From an uncultured Clostridia bacterium (GTDB lineage: Bacteria > Bacillota > Clostridia > Oscillospirales > Butyricicoccaceae), in contig CAJUSB010000005.1 in assembly GCA_910589115.1 (NCBI GenBank), forward strand, positions 1 to 57,274: 57,274 nucleotides of DNA, written 5' to 3'. Below, piece by piece: positions 17,301 to 27,414 of the stretch. Positions within the stretch are counted from its first letter, which is position 1. Each line of letters opens with the position of its first letter. Under the pieces are notes generated by a model. That model made no database searches. It saw only the letters and a program-made list of their open reading frames with translations, and was not told the origin of the DNA. A program made the translations under genes and the position numbers.

Positions 17301-20300
17301 ACGAAAACGGTCAAATTAAGCTCGATAAAGTGCAGGATGGCTGGTACAAAGTTACGGAAATCGAAGCCCCTGCCGGGTACTCCATCAAGCAGCCTGCGAC
17401 ACAGGAAGCCTACATCAAGGCTGGTACAAGCAAAACTTTCACCTTTGAAAATGTTCCGCTCAGCGCGATCGTCATTAAGAAAATTGACGCAGACAGCGGC
17501 AAGGTCTTGCCGAATGCGTGGTTCCGGATTCGCTATCTTGGCGGAACCTCTGGTACTGGTGGCACGACCATCGGCGAGTACATGACCAGCAGCAACGGAA
17601 CGATTGTAAAGACTGGTTTAAAGGCCGGGACATATATTATTGAAGAGATTTCCGCGCCGGAAGGCTATGTGATTAACGATTCCGCGCAGACGGTCTACCT
17701 TTCCGGCAAGGAACAGGATGTCATAACGGTAACATTCGGAAACGACAAAAAGGGCAGCCTGCTCATCATCAAAAAGGATGCTGCGACCGGCAAACCGCTT
17801 TCTGACGTTGAATTCCAGCTGACCAGCAGCGACGGCAACGTGATTGGAAATTCCAACGGCAAATACGTTACGGACAGCTCCGGCACGATCCGCGTTGACG
17901 GTCTCGAACCCGGCATGACCGTGATTGCAAAGGAAACCCGCACACGGTCGGGGTATGTGCTGGACGACGTTCCGCAGACGATCAAAATCAAGGCGAATGA
18001 GACAATGACTCTCGAATTTCGGAACCAGCCGAAAGGGAGTTTGATTATTGTCAAAAAAGATAGCGTTACGGGAAAGCCATTGCAGGGCGTTGAGTTCAAA
18101 ATCACGACTGCAAGCGGCGAACTTGTCCCCGATAACGAAGGGCTTACAAGCACCAATGGGTTATATAAAACCAAAGAAAACGGTCAAATTGTGCTTTTAA
18201 AGCTCACACCGGGAACATATGTGGTTACAGAGACAAAAACGGTTGACGGGTACGAATTAGATACCACTTCCCAGACCGTTGTAGTCTCCGCGAACGATGC
18301 CCAAACACTGACCTTTTTTAACACTCCGAAGGGCAAACTGCTGATCGAGAAGATTGACAGCGTGACACGCAGCCCGCTCCAGGGCGCGACCTTTGAAATC
18401 AAAGGCAGCAGCTTCCCGACGACCTCGTTCACGACCAACAGCAGCGGCCAAATCCTGCTGCAAGACCTGCCCAGCGGCGATTATACGATCGTAGAAAAGC
18501 GTGCGCCGGACGGCTATCTGCTGGACGGCAGCAGCCGGGTTGCGAAGGTCGAAGCCGGAAAAACGGCGAAAATCACCATCGAAAACGAACCTTTAGGCGG
18601 GCTTCTGATTAAAAAGATGAATTCCGTGACAAAGGAACCGCTTTCCGATGTGGTTTTCAAAGTGACCCGCATTGATGGGACGGTTGTCGGCACGTCCAAC
18701 GGCGAATACCGGACGGACGAACGCGGTTTTATCATGATCCCCGACCTCGATCCGGGGGGATATATCGTGCAGGAGGTCAAGGCAAAGCCCGGATTCCTGC
18801 TTGACAACACGCCGCAGCACATTGAAATCAAGGATCATCGGACGTATTCACTCGAATTCTTCAACCAGCCAAAAGGCGGACTCGTGATAGTGAAAAAAGA
18901 CAGCATTACGGGAGAACCGCTAAAAGGGGTCGAATTCAAGGTGACGACCTCGACCGGCGAGGCCGTCGACAGCAACGAGGGAGTGACGTCCTCGAATGGT
19001 ATTTACACGACTGACGAGAACGGCGTTATTGAAATCTCGAAGCTGAAACCTGATACATACATTATCACCGAGACGAAAACCCTTCCGGATTATGTGCTGG
19101 ATGCAGCGCCGCAGACGGTTGTAGTCAACGCAAATGATACGCAGACAATCACCTTCACCAACACGCCGAAGGGATGCTTATTAGTCAAGAAAATTGACAG
19201 CGTGACCCATGAACCGCTCTCCGGTGTTCGGTTTGAGGTCAAGGGCTGCAACGGCTGCGATTACCCTGCGGGGACGTACACGACCGATGCAAACGGCACG
19301 TTCAAACTGGAGCACATTCCCAGCGGGTGCTATTCCGTTACGGAAACGCAGGCGAAGGACGGTTACCGTCTTGACGATACCGCGAAGATCATCAAGGTTG
19401 AAGCAGGGACTTGCAAAGAGGTAACCTTTGAGAACGAGCCGCTCGGCGGGCTGCTCATCAAAAAAATGGATTCCGCTACAAAGGAGCCGCTCAGCGAAGT
19501 GATTTTCAAGGTCACGCGCACGGACGGTACCGTTGTAGGCGAATCGAACGGTGAGTATCGCACGGATGAGCGCGGTTTCATTTCGATCCCCGACCTTGAG
19601 CCGGGCAGCTACACGGTACAGGAGGTGCAGGCAAAACCGGGTTATTTGCTCGATAATACTCCGAAAACTATCGACATCAAGGACCATAAGACGTACATTC
19701 TTGAATTTTTTAACCAGCCAAAAGGGGCACTGGTTATCGTCAAGAAGGACAGCCAGACCGGTGAACCGCTGGAAGGCGTCGAGTTCAAAATCACGACCGC
19801 AAACGGCGAATTGGTGCCGAATTTCGGAGGTTTGACCTCCACAAACGGCATTTACAGAACCGATTCCAACGGTGAAATCGTGATCACCCAACTGAAACCG
19901 GGGGCTTATGTGGTTACGGAAACGCGGACGCTGGACGACTACGTGCTGGACGCGCCGCCGCAGACGGTTGTAGTCGAAGAAAATGATATGCAGCTCCTGA
20001 CATTCACGAACACGAAAAAGGGCTGTCTCGTCATTGAAAAGGTCGACGGCGTGACCAAAACGCCGCTTTCCGGTGTAAAGTTTGAGGTTCGCGGCTGCAA
20101 TGGGAATGCCTACCCAGCTGACACCTATACGACCGATGGGAATGGTCTGATTCAGATCGACCATCTTCCGAGTGGCGACTACACGATCACCGAAAAGCAG
20201 GCGAAAGACGGATATCGGTTGGACAACACCGCGCAGATCGTGAACGTGGAAGCCGGGAAAACCCGCAAGCTGACCTTTGAAAACGAACCGCTTGGCGGGC

Positions 20301-22510
20301 TTCTCATTAAAAAGATGGATTCCGTCACGAAGGAACCGCTTTCGGACGTGATTTTTCAGGTAACCCATGCGGACGGAACCGTCGTCGGCACGACCAACAG
20401 CAAATTCCGCACCGATGCAAACGGTTATATTTCGCTGCCCGATCTCGAACCGGGAAGCTACATTGTAAACGAAGTGCAGGCGAAGCCGGGATATCTGCTG
20501 GACGACTGCCCGCAGGTAATTACCGTGAAAGATCACCAGACATACGTCTTAGAATTTTTCAACCAGCCGAAGGGAAATCTTGTCGTGGTGAAGAAGGACA
20601 GTCAGACGGGCGAACCGCTTGCAGGCGTCGAATTCAAGGTGACGACCGCGACCGGCGAGGTTGTGCCTGATAACGAGGGGCAGACCTCGACAAACGGTAT
20701 TTATCGCACTGACGAAAACGGTGAATTCGTCATTAACAAACTGAAACCGGGAGCGTATACCATTACAGAGACAAGAACTTTGGACGATTACGTGCTCGAC
20801 GCAGCGCCGCAGACCGTGGTGATCGAAGCCAACGATATGCAGGTGCTGACTTTCACAAATACAAAGAAAGGATGCCTGATAATCAATAAAATTGACAGCG
20901 TGACCCACGAACCGCTTGCCGGAGTCCGGTTTGAAATCAAGGGGTGCAACGGGAATCCCTATCCCGAAGGCAGCTTCACGACCGACAGCAACGGCGTGAT
21001 CCGTATCGATCACCTGCCGAGCGGCGACTATGCAATTACCGAAACGCAGGCAAAAGACGGATACCGCCTTGACAACACTGTGCATACGGTCAATATCGAA
21101 GCAGGCAAAACGAAGGAAGTCACGTTCGACAACGAACCGCTTGGCGGGCTGATCGTCAAGAAAATGGACTCCAAAACCAAAGAACCGCTCAGCGATGTAC
21201 TGTTCAAAATCACGCGTTCGGACGGTTCCGTGTTCGGCGAATCGAACGGCGAATACCGAACCGATGAACAGGGCTTCATATCGATCCCGGACATTACGCC
21301 AGGAAGCTATGTGATTCAGGAGGTGCAGGCAAAGCCCGGATATCTTCTTGACAATACTCCCAAAACGATTGAAATTAAAGACCACCGTACATACTCGGTC
21401 GAGTTCTTTAATCAGCCGAAGGGAGCACTGGTTATCGTAAAAACGGATGCACAGACCGGTGAACCGCTGGAAGGCGTTGAGTTCAAAATCACGACGGCAA
21501 ACGGTGAATTGGTACCGAATAACGGCGGTTTGACCTCCACAAATGGTATTTACAGGACCAACGCGGAGGGCGAAATTGTGATCGATCAGCTGAAACCGGG
21601 GGCTTACATCGTAACCGAAACGCGCACGCTGGAAGATTACATTCTGGATGCGCCGCCGCAGACGGTTGTCGTGGAAGCGAATGATATGCAGGTGCTGACG
21701 TTCACGAACACGAAAAAGGGCTGCCTGCTCATCGAAAAGGTCGACAGCGTCACAAAAAAGCCGCTTTCCGGGGTCAAATTCGAGATCAAAGGCTGTAATG
21801 GAAACGCTTATCAAGGCGGGGAATTCACGACGGACGGCAACGGCTTGATTCAGCTCGACCACCTTCCCAGCGGTGATTATACCGTGGTAGAAAAGCAGGC
21901 AAAGGACGGCTACCGGCTCGATAACACAGTTCAGACGGTGAATGTCGAAGCCGGAAAAACCAGAAAGCTGACTTTTGAGAACGAACCACTTGGCGGTCTG
22001 CTGCTGAAAAAGATGGATTCCAAGACCAAAGAACCGCTTTCGGATGTCATTTTCCGCATCATCCATGCGGACGGAACGACGGTCGGCACAACTAACAGTG
22101 AGTTCCGGACGGACGAGCAGGGGTACATCTCGCTGCCCAACCTTGAACCCGACAGTTACATTATTACGGAAGTGCAGGCAAAGCCGGGGTATCTGCTCGA
22201 CGACAGTCCGCAGACCATCACGGTCAAGGATCACCAGACCTATGTGCTGGAGGTGTTCAACACCCCGCTTGGCGGGTTGCTGATCCGAAAAATGGATGCG
22301 TCGACGAAAGAACCGCTTTCCGATGTGGTGTTTAAAATCACGACTTCTGACGGCACGGTTATCGGCACTTCCAACGGCGAATACCAAACCGACGAGAAGG
22401 GGTATATTTCGCTTCCCGACCTTGAACCGGGCAGTTATATCGTGACAGAGGTGCGCGCGAAGACTGGCTACCTGCTGGATTCCACTCCCAAAACAATTGA
22501 AATTAAGGAT
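14303..22510 (+). CDS. giant thioester/Cna-B repeat adhesin, exon 1
   Basis: First 2,736 residues of a surface adhesin. The signal peptide (MKHKLKRLLSSVLAAATMFS, cleavage after AAA) is followed by a thioester domain with FCMDHG (Cys79) and ATQTAIW (Gln150), a typical Cys-Gln thioester pair for covalent host binding. After an acidic Pro/Asp linker come 25 SpaA/Cna-B-type domains (LIIVKKDSVTGKPLQGVEF...LKPGTYVVTET...GYxLD), each able to form Lys-Asn/Asp isopeptides. From 18596 onward three-domain super-repeats recur every 849 bp exactly. Start ATG 14303 has AAAGGAGA upstream. At 22510 a group II intron splits the gene; unspliced reading stops at 22526-22528. Confidence 0.88.
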
Positions 22511-25243
22511 GCGCGCTTTGTTCCTTGACAATCCGTGTAGAAATACACGATAAAACAAGGCAGAATTCCAAGAATTCTGAACTCTATGCTTGATTCGGCA
22601 GGGGGAGTACCTGCCTGACCCTGTGTGAAGGGTTACAAAAACTCTGATGCTCCGACGTGCACCCATAGTGCCATATGGGATGTACGAAGCTCGGTGAAGG
22701 GCGGATACGTGGTCTGAGACGGCTGCGCCCGCTGGAGGCTATAAATCGGTCATGTCCAGTATGTCTTGTTGCAACCGACAAATGTCCTGAGAGTACGGCT
22801 CGAAAATTTCGGGAGGATGATACAGCCCTCCACTCCCGCAGGGAGCGCTGCCGCCGTTCAAATTTATCCTTGTGGAAAACGGCAGAAAACCAATAAGGTC
22901 GAATGTCTCTGGCAGAATATCACACAAGCCAAAGATGGCAGCCGGGTTAGAGGGACAGGCTAAAACCGATATGGAAAGCTAAAGCATAGGGAACAAAGGA
23001 ACCATGGACGGCACATCAATTCCATTGATGTAAGTGAGGTGGCGCCCTCGCCGCGCGGGTAGGAAATGACTCGCAAATCCATGGGGCATCAGCCCGTAAT
23101 AGTGATGAAGCTCCTGTAATGGGAGTGGAGCGAAGGGGCATAGTTGGTGCAGATTGTATGTGAACAGGAAGTCGAGGAAGCCGTAGGCAAACCTGACTGA
23201 CACCAGAAACACCAATCCCAAAAGGAGGCGGTGCGCATGGCACAACAATTCGACAGCCCAAAAACCGAAACTCAGTTACGCGAAATTTTGGACAGCCTGT
23301 ATCAGCAAAGCAAGGAGGTGCATGACGCAGGCGGACGGCCTGCATTCAAGGGGCTTTTGGAAATCATGTCAGCGGAAACCACAATCCTGACGGCAATCCA
23401 CAATATCAAAGGCAATCACGGAAGTGAAACGCCGGGAGTGGATTTCAAGACAATGCGGAAGGATTATCTTCAAAAACCCTTTGTATGGGTAATGAAGGAC
23501 ATCCAGAACGCGTTCGCGCATTTTGAAGCGCAGCCGATACGCCGTCAGTATATAGATAAGCCGGGAAAAACTGAAAAACGCCCGCTGGGAATTCCTACGA
23601 TACGGGATCGTATCGTACAGGAATGTATGCGAATTGTACTGGAACCCATTTTAGAAGCGCAGTTTTTTGCGCACTCCTACGGATTTCGGCCGATGCGGGA
23701 CACAGCTATGGCACTGGAGCGAATAAAGCTGCTGGTGCATCACACGGGCTATCATTGGATTGTGGAAGGCGATATCAGCAAATGCTTTGACCACATTGAC
23801 CACAGCGTTCTGATAAAGCGCCTGTATCATATGGGCATTCAGGACAGACGGGTACTGCAAATCATTAAGGCGATGCTGAAAGCTGGTATCATGGGAGAAT
23901 GCGAGAGAAACGAAGAAGGCACGCCGCAAGGCGGCTTAATCAGCCCATTGCTGGCTAATGTCTATTTAGACATCATGGATAAATGGATTGCCAGACAATG
24001 GGAACGCAAAAGGACACGACATCCATATAAAAATCAGAACGCAAAGCTGTACGCGCTGCGCAACCGCTCAGCGTTGAGACCCGGGTACCTGATTCGATAT
24101 GCAGATGATTTTGTGATTCTTACAGACACCCGCGCCCATGCAGAGGAGTGGAAGATTGAACTACAGAAATTTCTCCACAACAAATTGAAACTGACATTAT
24201 CCAAAGAGAAAACGCTGATTACAGATGTTCGGAAGAAATACATTAAATTTTTAGGCTATGAATTCAAAGTGGTACCTGGCAAAGCCAGGAAAGGTTATAT
24301 TTCAAGGACAATACCAGACAGACACCGATTGAAGCAAAAAGTCGATAAAATCGCAAAAGATATTAAGGATATCCCCCTCAATTACAGTAAAGAACAGCTG
24401 ATTGATGCAATAAACCGCATCAACAGTCAGGTCAGGGGGCTTATCCAATACCATCAGTGCTGCACATGGGTAAACATAGCGATGAGAAAATACGGCAGAC
24501 ATTTACAACTGGTTGCCAGAAGTCGCTTAAAACAATATAAAGGGAAGTGGATTCCCGCAAAGCAAACGCAAAACCTTCCCCGCGTCCATCAGCAGTACGA
24601 GCAAAAAATCCCTTCGGTAAAATATCGCGATATATACATCGGCTTCACCTCGCTCACCTTCTGCCGGTGGGAAAAGGAAACCCCGAAAAAGGAGGAAGAG
24701 ACACCCTATACAGAGATTGGCAGGCAGCTCTATTTCGAGCGCACGAAGAAGAAGCGTATAAACACGCGGCTTGATGAAATGTACTCGGAGAAAACAGCCA
24801 ATACCGTACTGCATAGCGGATGGGGAAAGCTCAATAATTTCGAGTTTATCATGAATAGAGCTTATGCTCTGAACCGAGATAAACTGAAATGCCGGGTTTG
24901 CGGAGGCTGGTTGATTTCCGGCACGCCCTACGCCCATCGAGTGAATCCATATCTTCCACTGGACAAGGTCAATCGGGTAAATAATCTGGTTTCGCTCCAC
25001 AGGAAATGCTTTCATGCGGTGAACAACGCAAGACAGGATATCAGCGAATTCGATGTCAAGGCTCAGAAAAAGATTATCGGTTATAGGGATAAACTGGTTA
25101 TTTCACATACACGCAACAATCAATCTGCATCAATGGAGCGCCGTGTGCGGTGAAAGTCGCACGCACGGTGCGAAGCGGGGGAAAATCCGCCCTGACTGCT
25201 GAATCGAAAGATTCCGTAAAAGCGGCGGATTACCTATCGCTAT
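22511..25243 (+). mobile_element. group II intron inside the adhesin gene
   Basis: A 2,733-bp intron. The 3' part shows domain V (25136-25172: AGC triad, GTGTGCGGTGAAAGTCGCAC stem and GAAA loop) and domain VI (about 25180-25240, stem ATCCGCC.../...GGCGGAT). The intron ends GCTAT, a normal AY end. Boundaries were set by exon logic: joining ...ATTAAGGAT to CACCAGCTG restores the adhesin repeat EIKD-HQLYTL as in sister repeats (VKDHQTYVLE). The 5' end is then GCGCG rather than the usual GTGYG. It encodes a reverse transcriptase/maturase with HNH endonuclease and is in the sense orientation, so splicing can restore the host gene. Confidence 0.88.
23237..25153 (+). CDS. ltrA: group II intron reverse transcriptase/maturase with HNH endonuclease
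   Basis: A 638-aa intron-encoded protein. RT domain with RT1-7 blocks: KRPLGIPTIRDRIVQ, HSYGFRP, EGDISKCFDHIDH, GTPQGGLISPLLANVYLD and the active-site YADD (RYADDFVIL). Then a maturase (X) domain and a C-terminal HNH endonuclease (CRVCGG...HRVNPY...NNLVSLHRKC). ATG 23237 is chosen over GTG 23231 because AAAGGAGG ends 8 nt before it. It promotes splicing and retrohoming of the surrounding intron. The stop codon lies inside ribozyme domain V, so the last residues are coded by catalytic RNA sequence. Confidence 0.93.
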   Translation: MAQQFDSPKTETQLREILDSLYQQSKEVHDAGGRPAFKGLLEIMSAETTILTAIHNIKGNHGSETPGVDFKTMRKDYLQKPFVWVMKDIQNAFAHFEAQPIRRQYIDKPGKTEKRPLGIPTIRDRIVQECMRIVLEPILEAQFFAHSYGFRPMRDTAMALERIKLLVHHTGYHWIVEGDISKCFDHIDHSVLIKRLYHMGIQDRRVLQIIKAMLKAGIMGECERNEEGTPQGGLISPLLANVYLDIMDKWIARQWERKRTRHPYKNQNAKLYALRNRSALRPGYLIRYADDFVILTDTRAHAEEWKIELQKFLHNKLKLTLSKEKTLITDVRKKYIKFLGYEFKVVPGKARKGYISRTIPDRHRLKQKVDKIAKDIKDIPLNYSKEQLIDAINRINSQVRGLIQYHQCCTWVNIAMRKYGRHLQLVARSRLKQYKGKWIPAKQTQNLPRVHQQYEQKIPSVKYRDIYIGFTSLTFCRWEKETPKKEEETPYTEIGRQLYFERTKKKRINTRLDEMYSEKTANTVLHSGWGKLNNFEFIMNRAYALNRDKLKCRVCGGWLISGTPYAHRVNPYLPLDKVNRVNNLVSLHRKCFHAVNNARQDISEFDVKAQKKIIGYRDKLVISHTRNNQSASMERRVR

Positions 25244-26959
25244 CACCAGCTGTATACTTTGGACTTCTACAACCAGCCGCTCGGTGGACTGATCGTGCAG
25301 AAGCTGGACAGCGTAACGAAGAAGCCGCTGCAAGGCGTTCAGTTCAAAATCACGACCGCTGACGGCGCTTTTGTACCCGCCGAGGACGGAAAACTGTCTT
25401 CAAACGGGCTGTATTTTACCGATGAAAACGGGCAAATCGTACTTCCGGGGCTTGCGCCGAACACGTACATCGTGACGGAAGTCGCGACGATTGACGGCTA
25501 TACCATCGACGAAGCGAGCCGCAGTCAGACCGTCGTTGTGAATACGGACGATACCCAAACGTTGTATTTTTACAATGCTCCGGCGGGAGGTTTGGAACTC
25601 ATCAAGGTCAACGAAGCGAACCAGTCTGAACGGATTCCGAATGTAACCTTTGAAATCCGCAGGATGGACGGTGGTCTGGTCAAAACCGTCACGACCGACA
25701 CGAACGGCCGCGTCCATGTGCCGCTGGATGCAGGCGATTACTATGCGGTTGAAATCAAAGCGGGTACCGGCTTCAAGATTGATTCCACGCCGCATTATTT
25801 CACGGTCAAGAACGGCGAAACCACGACGCTGACGGTCACGAACAAGCGGTTTTCGGGAATCCTGCTCCACAAGATCGACTCGGTGACGGGCAAAGGCATC
25901 TACGGCGTGACCTTCCTGCTGTACGATGGAAACCACAATCCGATCGACCAATTCACGACGGATCAGGACGGGTACACGTATATTGATACACTCGACCTGT
26001 CCGGAAAAGTCTATCTGAAGGAACTGGAAAATCAGGGCTACATCGTGGACACGCAGACCAAAACGGTTTATGTGAAGCCCGGTGAAACGACCGAAATCGA
26101 GTGGAAGAACACGCCGATCACCGGTCAGATCCAGATCACGAAAACCTCGGAGGACTACAACACCATGAATGGCTGGGCGGCTGGCACTCCACTGCCGAAC
26201 GTTGTCTTTGAAATCTACGACCGGGCGAATAACCTTGTTGACACGATTAAAACAGACAAAAACGGCATCGCCAGCTCGCGGCCTCTGCCGCTGGGACGTT
26301 ACACCGTGAAGGAAACGCAGGCGGCAGAATTCTATGGTTTAAACAGCACGCCGATCGAAGCGGAAATCGAGTTTGCCGGACAGATCGTGCGGTTGGTAAT
26401 GACCAATAAAGCGGTGTATACGAATGTATCCATCACAAAGCGTGGCTACACGCAGGTGGTACCTGGACAGCAGATTAAGTACGATATCACCAATATCGCG
26501 AACAATTCCACCGATTCGCTGACCTCGTTCTACTGGCGCGATACTCTGCCGACCGCTGCGGTGCGGCTCGATAAAATTGTAACCGGTACTTACAACGTGC
26601 AGGGAAATTACAAAATCGTTTACAAGACGAATTATTCGCAGGATTATCGGACGCTGGCGGACAATCTGAGCACAATGCAAAGCTATGTTCTGGATGCGTC
26701 GCCCGCAGCGCTGAGCCTTGGCGCTGACGAGTGCGTCACGGAGTTTATGGTCGTGTTCGGCGTTGTCCCCGCAAACTTCCGGATGGTTGAAGGTGCGCAG
26801 GTTCTTTGCAACGTTGGCTCGTGGCTGACTGGCAGCAGCCAGTTCGTCAATCAGGCTGACGTCGGCGGCATTCACAACGGGCAGTGGATCATGGCGACCG
26901 ACCGCTGGGTAACCACGGTTTACAAGCCTTCCGAACCGCTGCCTAAGACTGGATATTGA
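25244..26959 (+). CDS. giant adhesin, exon 2
   Basis: Continuation of the adhesin: 571 codons with no start of its own. Four further SpaA/Cna-B domains (total 29) begin GGLIVQKLDSVTKKPL, GGLELIKVNE, SGILLHKIDSVTGKG and TGQIQITKTSED. Then follows a non-repeat C-terminal domain (DUF11-like beta style: YTNVSITKRGYTQVVPG...) and YKPSEPLPKTGY at the end. The chain stops one residue after LPKTG, so the hydrophobic helix and basic tail normal for sortase substrates are missing. The spliced protein is about 3,307 aa. Without splicing this part would not be translated with exon 1. Confidence 0.85.
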   Translation, partial: HQLYTLDFYNQPLGGLIVQKLDSVTKKPLQGVQFKITTADGAFVPAEDGKLSSNGLYFTDENGQIVLPGLAPNTYIVTEVATIDGYTIDEASRSQTVVVNTDDTQTLYFYNAPAGGLELIKVNEANQSERIPNVTFEIRRMDGGLVKTVTTDTNGRVHVPLDAGDYYAVEIKAGTGFKIDSTPHYFTVKNGETTTLTVTNKRFSGILLHKIDSVTGKGIYGVTFLLYDGNHNPIDQFTTDQDGYTYIDTLDLSGKVYLKELENQGYIVDTQTKTVYVKPGETTEIEWKNTPITGQIQITKTSEDYNTMNGWAAGTPLPNVVFEIYDRANNLVDTIKTDKNGIASSRPLPLGRYTVKETQAAEFYGLNSTPIEAEIEFAGQIVRLVMTNKAVYTNVSITKRGYTQVVPGQQIKYDITNIANNSTDSLTSFYWRDTLPTAAVRLDKIVTGTYNVQGNYKIVYKTNYSQDYRTLADNLSTMQSYVLDASPAALSLGADECVTEFMVVFGVVPANFRMVEGAQVLCNVGSWLTGSSQFVNQADVGGIHNGQWIMATDRWVTTVYKPSEPLPKTGY

Positions 26960-26987
26960 TGCAAGTCAATGTATAAAAATTTACCCA

Positions 26988-27017
26988 GGAAGGGCTGTCA
27001 AAGTGGACAGCCCTTCC
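26988..27017 (+). terminator. strong hairpin between adhesin and conjugation genes
   Basis: A perfect 12-bp inverted repeat (GGAAGGGCTGTC / GACAGCCCTTCC) with a 6-nt loop, 28 bp after the adhesin stop. No T-run follows, so it may be a processing or stability hairpin or an imperfect terminator separating two expression units. Confidence 0.5.
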
Positions 27018-27038
27018 GCCAGTTCATGGAGGTCAAAC

Positions 27039-27377
27039 ATGAAAAAATATTGGAAAAAAGCTGCTCGCGTAATCGTACTGGCACTCGCGGTTGCCGCGAT
27101 GTTCTGCGTCCAGGCGTTCGCCAGCGGCGACGTATCCGGCGCAATTTCGCAGGCGTGGACAGGCGCGTCCTCGCAGATCAAGTCGGTTGTCAACGATGTG
27201 GTGTTCCCGGCGCTCGATATGATCCTCGCAATCGCGTTCTTCGGCAAACTCGGCATGGCTTACTTTGACTATCGAAAACACGGACAATTCGAATGGACTG
27301 GCCCCGCGATTCTGTTCGCCTGCCTGGTGTTCACGCTGACCGCCCCCAACTATATCTGGGGTGTTGTTGGACTGTAA
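27039..27377 (+). CDS. VirB2/TrbC-like small membrane protein (DUF3852-like)
   Basis: A 112-aa protein: N-terminal hydrophobic signal (about residues 8-30, AFA cleavage), then two transmembrane helices (VFPALDMILAIAFFGKLG and AILFACLVFTLTAPNYIWGV). This matches small conjugation proteins of Firmicutes ICEs related to VirB2 pilin-like subunits. Start ATG 27039 has GGAGG upstream; the longer frame begins inside the hairpin. It is 37 bp upstream of the TrbL-like gene. Confidence 0.7.
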   Translation: MKKYWKKAARVIVLALAVAAMFCVQAFASGDVSGAISQAWTGASSQIKSVVNDVVFPALDMILAIAFFGKLGMAYFDYRKHGQFEWTGPAILFACLVFTLTAPNYIWGVVGL

Positions 27378-27414
27378 AACAGACGGAACACAACGTGAAA
27401 TGAGGTGAATCACC

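Noticed and set aside
18596..22510. Regular repeats considered as a CRISPR-like or satellite array
   Set aside because: The repeats are in-frame protein domains of 80-95 residues with an 849-bp super-period, without short direct repeats and unique spacers. No cas genes are present.
20549..22666. Long antisense ORF (705 aa) opposite the adhesin repeats, with others at 19181-20536 and 15089-15808
   Set aside because: The repeats have biased codons that leave the opposite strand open; there is no RBS or recognisable domain, and the sense strand is clearly coding.
24527..25015. Antisense ORF within the intron maturase
   Set aside because: Shadow of the coding strand; the sense strand has clear RT and HNH motifs.
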